Part shown: piece after piece, positions 51,502 through 61,948 of the stretch
Numbering within the stretch: the first letter of the stretch is position 1
Layout of the letters: each line of letters begins with the position of its first letter
DNA from: Mesostigma viride
Lineage: Eukaryota; Streptophyta; Mesostigmatophyceae; Mesostigmatales; Mesostigmataceae
DNA length: 64,000 nt
NCBI GenBank assembly: GCA_009746045.1
Contig: RPFO01000667.1
Span: 3,771,273 to 3,835,272, forward strand
Reading direction: 5' to 3'
Position numbers and translations under genes: made by a program
Notes under the pieces: generated by a model
Database searches by the model: none
Told to the model about the DNA's origin: nothing
What the model saw: only the letters and a program-made list of their open reading frames with translations

Positions 51502-52053
51502 ATGACGAGCAAACGCTCCTCGACGCAACGCAGCCTGGCGGCTGCGCTAGGCCATGAAAATACGTCTGCAGCTCCGGCTGCACCTCAGTTCGGCCCTCAG
51601 GTCCGGCAGGCAGCGGTGACACTAGTCGCGCAGTGGTGGTCGCTCCGAACCCTCCCGGGCTTAATGCCTCGCCATCGGCATCGCCTGATCCTAAACGCAG
51701 CCGTCCAGCCGACAAAACAGGAGGGTTTTCGCGCCCCACAGAACCGCGCTTTCGACACCAACCTTTCAAGGTCGACCATCACGACTGGACCAACATGTTT
51801 CCGGCAACTGCCCTGCATGGCCTCTTCTACGGGGACTACGCCTCGCTTTACTACGACCTCAGCCTCCATCTCCACGACATCAATCGCCTCGTCACCCCGG
51901 ACGGCAACTGGTACCGACGTTCTGCTCGGGTGCACCCGCCCCCAACTCCAGCACACCATTCTCAACTCCCTTCTCAAGTTCTCATGTGCTCCGGATGGCG
52001 AGATCTGGGCTCCATCCATCTCCGCCCCCACACTCCGTTCCATCCTTACGTAA
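51502..52053 (+). CDS. unidentified ORF, frame-shifted or spliced
   Basis: MTSKRSSTQRSLAAALGHEN starts at 51,502 after an AT-rich TATATAA-like leader. The protein-like reading moves to the -1 or +2 frame between about 51,600 and 51,920 (RHQPFKVDHHDWTNMFPATA, LHGLFYGDYASLYYDLSLHL) and returns to the first (LQHTILNSLLKFSCAPDGEI) to a stop at 52,053. Two compensating frameshifts or a short intron could explain this. It may be a gag-like ORF. Nothing recognised. Confidence 0.35.
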   Translation: MTSKRSSTQRSLAAALGHENTSAAPAAPQFGPQVRQAAVTLVAQWWSLRTLPGLMPRHRHRLILNAAVQPTKQEGFRAPQNRAFDTNLSRSTITTGPTCFRQLPCMASSTGTTPRFTTTSASISTTSIASSPRTATGTDVLLGCTRPQLQHTILNSLLKFSCAPDGEIWAPSISAPTLRSILT

Positions 52054-52684
52054 GCCTTTCAGCAGCACGTGAGGCCCCTCAGCTTCTGAGCGCTGTGATG
52101 CCGCTGCGACGATAGGGTGCTTGACTGCGACGATAGGGTGCACACAACCATACCCACATCATCCTTGCCATAACACGTTTTATGAATCCCCTCAAACCTT
52201 TGCGAGAAGGCTGCGACAGCGTCCCCTGTCCACGACATAAACGCATATGCGTTCTCAGCTTCTATATACATTAATAAATAAAGCTTCCATATTCCGTTCA
52301 TGCCGTCTTGTGAGGGGTCCGACGTACCTTTGCTGCCAGAGATTCTTCTGCGAATGCGATTGCCGCTGTATGCTTTGCCACCCAGCGTGCTTCCAAGGCC
52401 CGCGCGTCCTCCATCGATACACGACATAGGCTCCCTGACTGCGAAAGACTTAAGGGGTCCGGACGGACCTGAACCCCCCCAAATTGAATACACATGTTTT
52501 GCACTCAATACCCATTCTGGCAATGCAAATTATGATGGGGGGCCATAAATATGACCCTTGGGCATGCATCTGGCTACTTTTTGAGTTCAAGGTCCATCAC
52601 CATACATGTTCAGCCCGTCTCACGGTGCGAGACTGAACAAGTCTCGCGTGCAGACACGTGTGTAGTACTCCTACACACAGATCT

Positions 52685-52955
52685 CGAGTGATTTATCTAG
52701 TACCAAATCCGAAAGGCTTGCATCACTCCCCGGACAGGAGAACTTTTGCGGATGACTGTAGGTGTAAGTTGGCGATGCCATGGTAACCGGAGACGTCCGT
52801 CCTATAGTCAGCAAAATTGGTGCGAGAGGTCCCCAGTTCGATTCCGGTCGGATTCATTTGCAGATCGCGTTTTTCCGCGTTTTCCGCGGCCCGGTACTGA
52901 ACGCAAATGGTTTTCACCTTTGCGGAGTGCCTGATCAAATACATGTGCACGGAGC
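52685..52955 (+). repeat. tRNA-like SINE candidate, copy 1
   Basis: About 265 bp, nearly identical (about 5 differences) to 60,885-61,152 in inverted orientation. The middle has GTGCGAGAGGTCCCCAG and TTCGATTCCGG: anticodon-arm and T-arm sequence like the 3' half of a tRNA, with a good B box. The A box is weak (TAGTCAGC). The 3' end reads GTGCCTGATCA. Confidence 0.6.
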
Positions 52956-52999
52956 TATTTTTAGCGCGCACACCCCCTAAAAGCACGGATTGCCTAGGA

Positions 53000-53640
53000 C
53001 AACCCCCCCACACTTGTGGACCAAACACCTCATTTTTGTCAAATCCCCACCCAGACCAAAGAATGGAGCTAATTTGCAGCACCAAAATCGCACGTCTGGG
53101 CATACTTATGCAGTTTACCGAAAAATACGTCTTTTTTGTGACTAAAAAAAAAAAATCAAATCAAATACGCATGGGTTGGGCCCAGGGAGACAAAAATAAC
53201 TTCCACAGGGTGGGAATATCAATGGGACCAATTTTCAGCTCATTCTGACCACGTATGTGAACAGTTATGTTCTGTTGTATGAAAAAAAAAATGCACGAAA
53301 ATACGGTTTTATGCCAAATGGCTGCACCAATCACAACCTTGCCCACCACCAAGTGGGGCAAACAAGGTGCCAGCAAGTTATTTATCATGCAAACTATCTT
53401 GGAATCAAAATTCAGGTCATTCTGAGCTAGACTGATGGCATAAACTAGTGTCCTCAACTGCCACCCCTCAACCCTAGTATAGACTGGCATGAGCTCAAAC
53501 ATAACCCTTTTCATCACCTGCCCACCACAAATCATCAGAATCCTAACATAGACGGCTGCCAATTGAGTTATACAAACAGCCACCAAATGCAGGATCAAGC
53601 TGAGCATGAGCCTTGAGTACTAGAGAGGTCATTCATAGCA
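53000..53640. other. AT-rich repeat-like interior, no gene
   Basis: Segments such as AATTTTCAGCTCATTCTGACC and AAATTCAGGTCATTCTGAGC recur about 180 bp apart, suggesting a degenerate tandem repeat. Long minus-strand open frames here have no recognisable domain. Confidence 0.4.
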
Positions 53641-55027
53641 TGCAGCACCACACTATGGTAGCATAGTTGGCAATCTTCATTGGTAATAACAGAAATGTTT
53701 AGAGGCCCAAGCAACGTTCAATAGCAACAGAAACATGTGGGATTAGATGGGTGACTCGTACATGCTAGCCACACCCCACACCTCACCATGGTTGTAAACC
53801 ATGCTCAACAATAAGGTGCATAAACAGCATGCTCATCTACACGTGCTATGCTGACTTAGAGTAGAGGATGATGCCTCAATCAACCAGCAATAATAACACA
53901 ATGTTCTAACCCTGCAGGTTCACATCACCCCGTTCAAAAACCAACCAACAAAACAGAACTGTAAGCGCAAACACGAAATACAGCAAAGCCATAAGAGAAA
54001 TGGCTTGCAGCCATCCTCATAAGCATGGCTAGCATCCTTGAGAGCACATTGATTGTGAAGCATAGTGGCTGTGATCCACAAATCTAAAGAGGACACACAC
54101 GTAAGCATAGCTTACACATATACAAAGCATGGCCAGCAAGAGAAGTATAGCCACCTTGTTTCCCAGCACGTTGAGACGCACGGTTCATATGCTCGCCAGC
54201 TTGTTGCATGCCGCCCTCGAGGCATGCCGGGGTACGTGTTGAATATGCAATATAAGCACTCTGCCATCCAAATCCTTCCATATATCATTACATTAACGTA
54301 GCAGCTTACCTTGATATTACCCAATCCTAGACAGGATTTCAGAGCTTGCCACGCATAACGTAAGCGAATCGGTTGAAAGCTGCCGGAAAACTAGAGACGT
54401 GCATGCAGCAAGCGGCGAACAAAACAACGCACCCTTCCAGGAAACCGTGCTGAAAGCTTAGAATAAAGGGATTTCTAAACGCAATAGACTTCGGGGGTAA
54501 CCACTGGATAATAGACGTACAATGGCATGCTATCTTTCCTGACAAGGCGCGCAAGAAATGCCAGCCACCCATGGACGGGTTGACAGCGCATAAAGCAGGA
54601 CCTGGCGTTTTCTTTCCGAAAATGACGAGGAAAAGTAATAAAATAAAAGGTTCTTTAACATTTTCAATCTCCCCGTTAATGAACGTTGCTTTCTGCATCG
54701 CTAGGGACTAAGAACCTTTGTAATTATCGCTGTAGGCATGTATTGCTGCTTATTCGTTGCGGCAAGATTTCCGGGCCAGACCCCCTCGCAAACGCGGATG
54801 AAAAATGGCATCGATCTCGTCAATAATGCATCTTCGGCTACGCAAGATCATGATGAAACTTTGATTTGACGCATCTGCATAATTTTCTGCGGTCTTATTG
54901 CCATATTACTGCATTTATTACCTAACGCACGTCGCCATGGCCAACTTGGCGCAAGGGTTACGCGCATCGTGCACCACAATTTCACGTGCCGGGTACCGGC
55001 GCGAATTTTTTGGCGCGAAATAATTCC
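53641..55027. other. no gene seen, 53.6-55.0 kb
   Basis: No domain or repeat family is recognised in the rest of the TTAA-flanked element. The final 60 bp before the right end contain GGCGCGAATTTTTTGGCGCG. Confidence 0.35.
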
Positions 55028-55129
55028 GGTCCGTCCGGACCCCTTAATTACCAATGTCTTCGTCCGCGTCAATTAACGCGTCTTCTACGTCTTGCACAGT
55101 GTGCATGCGTAGCTAGCCAGCAACGTCGC

Positions 55130-55460
55130 GGTTTACGATCCCGTTAAAGATAACGGCTCCGTAACCAGCCCAATACCTAATATTGGGGCAGCTCTGGCGC
55201 CGTACCCACTACCTGACCCGTCCCCGTATACCCCAACGTAACCTAAACCGCCGGAACCCGTTCACGCCCCCGTAAACATAACCGGCCCAGTTACTGGGCC
55301 ATACCGGGTCTCGGGGCCAGTATTCCGAATGGTGCCGTAACCGGTCCGGTAACCCAAACCGCCAACGGCTACGGCGGACCCGTAACCTGGCCCGTCGAAG
55401 TTACCGGGCAGGCTACGGGGGCGTCGAAGTTACCGGACAGGTTACGGGGGCTTCCTAGTG
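55130..55460. repeat. GTAACCGG/CCGGTTAC word array
   Basis: The 8-mers CCGTAACC, CGTAACCGG, GTTACCGG and GTTACGGG recur about 15 times in both orientations with irregular spacing. The last two units (GCGTCGAAGTTACCGGRCAG, GTTACGGGGGC) are a clear 40-bp tandem pair. There is no coding signal. Confidence 0.65.
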
Positions 55461-57115
55461 AGGGGGGGGGATGAGTAGGAAAGGGCTGGTGTGGCGGCCT
55501 CAACGGGTGGGGAAAGGAGTGGAGGGGGACGCGGAGGGGGTGGGTTGTGGCAGTGGGACGGGTGGTGGGCTGGTAGTGGCGGTTTTGGTGGGGCGGAAGG
55601 AGGGGTGGTGCCCACGTGAGCTTGGGTTTTCCGGGTAAATGGGAATATCGTTAGGTAAAGGGGTACCACGTGAGATTGGGTTTCACCCCAGCAAAGCATG
55701 TTGATACTGCTGACACTGTCATTCATGATGAAATGGATCTCGAGAGCAGTCAGTCATGTTGTTGCTGTTGCTGTTGTTGTTGACACCAACGCCGCACATG
55801 GGCAGTCAGTCGTGATCAGTTTGGATCCCACCGCCCACGCCGGTTGTACTGTTGCCAGACAGATCTCGACAGATACAGTGTAGTTAGCTGTACAGTATCC
55901 CACGCCGCATGATCTCGCCAGCATGATCTCGAGTCTATCGGCAGCAGAGATGAAATTTTTCGCACCCAGAAAGAAACCCGGGCCCCGGGGAGTCATCAGA
56001 TCGTGACAGTTAGTGCATGGTTAGTGAGTTTAACAATAATGACGGGTGCAAATAGGACCAAGGGGTCTTCTTGTCGAGTTGTTTCTAAGAAGCCTGGCCG
56101 GAATGTGTCATCCAAGTAGAGATTTTCCTGTAGCGATTTTCTTTGACTATGGATATGGCGGGGATTCGAGGACGACCGCAACCCCTTTCAGACGAGGTCC
56201 AATGACATCTAATCGTCCAATGACATCACTTTGATAAGGGAGACTTATAACGCAATTATCGCCCCGTCATCTTACCGACCAAGACGGTGCTACAACCTTG
56301 CCCTCGAACTACGGCGGCCGCCCTCTCATGATAGGCGGTACACTTTTTTGGTCTACCATGATCCTTAATGGCGCCCGGGGGCGTCAGCACAACCAGCGCT
56401 TTTATCCTATGAGATCCGTTGTATCATAATGACGAGGTCGTAAGGAAGCCCACACGCTGGTAACATGGCGAGAAATGGTCGGCCTTCTTAGAAATGCATT
56501 TTGATGGGTACATTCGCTGACCCAGTTTTATGGACCTTCGTTGGGCCGGTGGTTGGTATACATGCCCGAGGTCCCCGCTGCAGAAGGAATGCTTGCTTTC
56601 CCGTTAACGCCTAGTCAGGGGAGCTACCACCTCGCAAATAGCTGCTAGGTGCTTTCTGCCTGGTCGGAGGCGCATGGCCATGGCCTGTAGATTGCCGAAT
56701 GCCGGGGAGGGACAGGACGAGACAGATCCCTGCAGCGCCTCTAACCTGAGCCTAGAAGGAGAATCAACTCGTGACCATGGTAAGCATGGGAATGCGTATT
56801 TCGCTGCATTTTCTCCTCGAGTTGTTGACTAGTATAGCGTCGCAATTTCAACCGGCAAAACATCAGCTAGGATCTGTTGCCGTTTGATCGATTGGTTGTT
56901 TTAGAGAGGTGAACTTGCATCCTACCAATTTCCCTTCATCTGCCACGACTGACCTTCCCTGCAGACGCCAACATACCTAGGCTGGCCAGCAGGTCCGAGC
57001 AAACATCTATAGATAGCATTCTGAGCACTGCATGCTTGAGCCATGATGTAATTTTGTCGAATATGTAAACCTGTCTCATCCCAGTCATGTTCCCTGTCCT
57101 GTTCTCACCTTGCAG
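55461..57115. other. mostly featureless, with a short repeat copy
   Basis: A plus-strand (GTT)n-CCGCACATGGGCAG repeat copy lies at 55,757-55,815, and a G-rich purine stretch at 55,440-55,590. No exon is recognised, though upstream exons of the gene at 57,116 may lie here. Confidence 0.4.
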
Positions 57116-57448
57116 GGGTGCAATATCTGCCTCTCAACCAGCTCATTGCTGATTACGGCTGCGCTGCCGTCCTGTCAACAACCACCAAGTTGGTAAAAGT
57201 GGACGACATTGCCAATGACGTCAGTCAAATGCCATCGAGCGAGTCTGTTGACAGTGCCCAGGGGTCCCCACAGATACCTGGGCACAGCAGCTCATCCTGG
57301 TCAGGCTCGGTACAACATTCGCCGCGCGAGCAGAAAGCGTCTTGAAACCGTGAAGAGAAGGCGAAACAACACATATGCCTACACCCCCCCCCCTGGATGG
57401 GCTTTGCATATGTACCCACTAGAGCCACAAACTGGCTATGCAGCGTGA
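57116..57448 (+). CDS. last two exons of an unidentified gene
   Basis: Exon 57,116-57,192 (VQYLPLNQLIADYGCAAVL, STTTKL) lies between CTCACCTTGCAG and GTAAAA. Exon 57,305-57,448 (ARYNIRRASRKRLETVKRR, RNNTYAY, GWALHMYPLEPQTGYAA, TGA) follows after a 112-bp GT..AG intron. Both are phase 0, which supports the pairing. The protein has a basic stretch and an aromatic tail. I do not recognise it. Confidence 0.4.
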
Positions 57449-57648
57449 CATATCCCAGTGTGCTCCTCCCTGGGATGGCAATTCACAGCGACTGGCAACT
57501 GGTCTACCAAAGGGTAGCATTGTCGGGCAACAGTGGCTCGCCATGTAGTTGACACTCTTTGGGGCTTAGTCGTAGTTAGTGAAGTAAATAGAAACGCGTG
57601 TCCATGGGGAGGTCTTCCCAAGACCATATTGTTAAGTGAGACAACTAT

Positions 57649-57692
57649 ATTCTGATCAGGCACTATATATTCTGATCAGGCACTATATGTTC
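57649..57692 (-). repeat. two tandem 3' ends of the tRNA-like repeat
   Basis: TATTCTGATCAGGCACTATA occurs twice in tandem; it matches the 3' end of the tRNA-like repeat next to 60,895. Confidence 0.55.
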
Positions 57693-58180
57693 CAGAAGAT
57701 AAGGGCTGAAACAGTCCTGGCTCTTCCTGTTTTGTGATGAAAATTGGCAGATGACAACAATAACTGGACTGCTTGCAGTTTGGGATTTCCCCCGTGTGGC
57801 CCCTGTTTATAGCGTAGCAAATGTTGCGGCCATTACTTCTGCACCTTGCACGGCAGCTCTGTACCATCAATGGACTTGCGTAACTTTGCGTAACAATTAA
57901 GGACAACTAACACCTTTCTGATTTTATCAACAAATGATCTGCACCTCGGGTTCTCATCACATGGATAGCTCCAGGCGCCGGTTTCAAATGGAAATTCTTC
58001 AGCATGAGGGGGAAATTTTTCAATGGTTGCTTGCTCTCCTGTCCACCAGACGTGGATAGAAACACTGACTGACAGTCTATCCTCCATATGATGAGGACAA
58101 TAGGAAGACAAAGGACATTAGAGTGGAGGTGAGAGGTTGAATGAAGGGTTTGCACATTACGTATAGTTGGACCACAGGAC
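57693..58180. other. no gene seen, 57.7-58.2 kb
   Basis: No motif or repeat recognised. Confidence 0.35.
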
Positions 58181-58796
58181 TTGGTCACTTTTCGTGGCCC
58201 TAACGGCCGTCAGGCCTGTTTATACTACGTGGTGGTACGGCAGCCCAGGTGCACCTCGGTTCTGGACACCCGAGTGTTTGACACGCCCACGGTGTGCTCT
58301 GACCACCGGTTAATTGGTGCGCGCGACCATTCGGCTTCGGTTCGACGTCCCCGCGCGCCGCGCCCCAGTGGTCCGCCCTGACTGGTCTGCTCTACGCCCG
58401 GTCCGGGGAGATCCTGAGGACTCGACGGACGCCGAGCACGCGCGGAACCGGTGCCGACTGGAGTACCTGTCGGCCCTGGACGCCCGGGCGGACGTCGACG
58501 AGCTGGACAAGGGTGCCCCCAACGCCGCCATTTTTGCGGGCTTTGCGGCCCGTGCCCCGTTGCTGGCGGCCCGGCACCTGCCGGTCATGTCCCGCCGCCG
58601 CCCCGGCCCGCTCTACCGCCAGGACCCCAAGGTCTTGGCCGCCCGGCACCGACTCAAGCGTAACCGGGACCCGCTAGTGCAGAAACCGGTGCTCAAGGCC
58701 GCCCTCGTGGAGGCCTACGAGCATGCTCAGGACGCGGAGGCGGCCCAGTGCATCGCAGATGCCAAGGCCTGCCAAGCTCGCAACCAGGGCCTTCGT
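58181..58796 (+). pseudogene. LINE endonuclease C-terminus and linker
   Basis: The frame reads FRGPNGRQACLYYVVVRQPR and TVCSDHRLIGAR, the C-terminal part of an APE-type endonuclease. The conserved aspartate of the (I/L)DYVV motif is tyrosine. After a frameshift near 58,315 the linker continues (TIRLRFDVPARRAPVVRPDW to about AKACQARNQG), structurally like the linker of LINE copy B. It stops at the junction with the gypsy piece near 58,797. Confidence 0.75.
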
Positions 58797-59290
58797 GGTA
58801 GCCACAGATGCTAGTAAAGTAGCCATAGGTGGTGTTCTCCTTCAGGATCAGGGTCAGGGTTTGTAACCGATAGAGTACATTTCTAGGACTATGCTCCCTG
58901 CGGAGCGCAACTACCCTGTCCACCAGCAAGAATTGCTGGCCGTGGTATATTGTTGTCACGCATGGCAGCATTTCCTTAAGGGTGCTCAGTTCGATGTCTG
59001 CCTTAACGAGCCTTGTGAGTTAGATCCTTATAGGTTGGTTATACAGACGGACCACCGTCCCCTCACCCACCTCCTTTCCCAACCTAACCTTACCCCTCGT
59101 CAAGCGCGCTGGATGGAGTTCTTAGCACAATTTTCCCCTTTTAAACTTCAGTATGTTAAGGGTGTAGATAATATTGTGCCTGATGCCCTCTCCCGCCGTG
59201 CGGATTACTCCTTTTTCGAGGATTTAGATGTTCTCAACACCACCCTAGTGCCTACCACTCTTGGTGTCTCTCCCTTAGGCACGAACTTCA
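58797..59290 (+). pseudogene. Ty3/gypsy RNase H fragment
   Basis: The frame runs VVATDASKVAIGGVLLQDQG, one TAA stop at 58,864, PIEYISRTMLPAERNYPVHQ, QELLAVVYCCHAWQHFL, VIQTDHRPLTHLLSQPNLTP, RQARWMEFLAQFSPFKLQYV, KGVDNIVPDALSRRADY. These are the RNase H domain and the DALSR end of a gypsy pol. RT and integrase are missing. The upstream edge abuts LINE sequence without a gap, so one element inserted in, or recombined with, the other. Confidence 0.88.
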
Positions 59291-59303
59291 CAACAGTCCA
59301 CAT

Positions 59304-59347
59304 GACACCTCAGTACCGTATGGAATACCGTACAGTACTGAGGTGTC
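59304..59347. repeat. 13-bp perfect hairpin
   Basis: GACACCTCAGTAC (59,304-59,316) and GTACTGAGGTGTC (59,335-59,347) with an 18-base loop that itself contains CCGTATGGAATACCG-like symmetry. Confidence 0.85.
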
Positions 59348-59544
59348 CCGCTCAGCCGCGGTATAGGCAATACGCGGCGGGCAGGCCGGAATCCGTGTGT
59401 CAGCCTAAACATCTCAGCTAACTGGGGCGCCGGCACGGCGGTACATATCCATAGGGGGTCGCCGTCGTTGGAGGAAGGTCCTGGCCGTGAATGCGGACGA
59501 TGAACACACCATTACAGAGGCGGGCATAGATATGCTGCACCGTC

Positions 59545-60760
<1,216 letters not shown>

Positions 60761-60884
60761 CATCAGCATGTTGCAGGGGCGCGGACGCTAGTGATTGTTG
60801 GGATGATCTTCGTATTCCGCCATATCGAGCTGAAAAAGATCGATATTTGCTGAGCAGGGCAGTGCCGGTATCTTCGGAAATATA

Positions 60885-61152
60885 GAAAATTATATATTCT
60901 GATCAGGCACGCCGCAAAGGTGAAAACCATTTGCGTTCAGTGCCGGGCCGCGGAAAACGCGGAAAAACGCGATCTGCAAATGAATCCGACCGGAATCGAA
61001 CTGGGGACCTCTCGCACCAACTTTCGCTGACTATAGGACGGACGTCTCCGGTTACCATGGCATCGCCAACTTACACCTACAGTCATCCGCAAAAGTTCTC
61101 CTGTCCGGGGAGTGATGCAAGCCTTTCGGATTTGGTACTAGATAAATAGATT
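60885..61152 (-). repeat. tRNA-like SINE candidate, copy 2
   Basis: Inverted, about 98% identical copy of 52,685-52,955. TTCGATTCC (B-box-like) and GTGCGAGAGGT are read on the minus strand. TATATTCTGATCAGGCAC flanks its 3' end. Confidence 0.6.
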
Positions 61153-61948
61153 ATATATTTTCATATTAACATTTTCATATTAATAGCTGCAGAAAATTAT
61201 ATCAGCGTGTTCATCTTCAAAAGACGAGTCTCATGCAACCAACCCGGTATAATTTCATGGCCGGAGTCAAAAGTTATGAGCATTCTCGTATACTGCATTC
61301 TGTCACCACATTTCCGTGTGGAGTCCTTCAGCTAGTTGGTGAAAAAATTCGGCCAGGTAACAAGGATGCCCCCCAAAGGCAATTTTGGTGACACAAGAGC
61401 ACCCAAATCGTCGCCCGGGCACACTAAAATAAATATTAGTTCAATGGGATATTGGCCTTGGCGACTATTACCTAAGGCATACCATCGCCATGCTTTCGGC
61501 AGGCTGTCGCCGTTTTACACGCCTGGCAAGCTGCTTCACGACTTCACTGCCTTTATACATTGCAGACCAACAAGCTGCCAGTTTCTTGCATCAAAGACCG
61601 GCAGTCAAGCGAATTTCGAACTTGCTTTGCTGAACAGCCGCATTAAGAGCAGCGTCGCATCAGTAACTGACGGAGTGAGACATAATTTAGAAACTCTTTG
61701 TGAGTCTACCAGAGGTCTCCCCAGGGCAACTCATTCATAATGCATGAACTGAAACAAGCTCATCAGCACAGCTGGGCCATAAGGACAAGACCGTGGGCAG
61801 CATTGGGTCGAGCCCAGTCAAGACATCCAGCGCAAACGTCGACTGCATGCCTTGTCAGCAGCCAATTGCCCGCCGCGTGCAGCAGTCAAAGCCCCGCTTT
61901 TCACCCTTGAAAGCAAATCATTCCGTCAAACCTTCCTGTATCATGCCT
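61153..61948. other. downstream region of the MscS-like gene
   Basis: A 134-codon plus-strand open frame at 61,336-61,740 has no recognised domain. No second copy of the shared 3' element was found here. Confidence 0.35.

Larger units (their letters stand above)
52450..55047. mobile_element. candidate TTAA-flanked inverted-repeat transposon, 2.6 kb
   Basis: TTAAGGGGTCCGGACGGACC at 52,450-52,469 is perfectly inverted at 55,028-55,047, so a 2.59-kb segment has 16-bp terminal inverted repeats starting GGGG and is flanked by TTAA. TTAA is the target duplication of piggyBac-type elements. No transposase was found inside. The interior contains the tRNA-like repeat (52,685-52,950) and AT-rich, repeat-like sequence. 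Confidence 0.6.
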
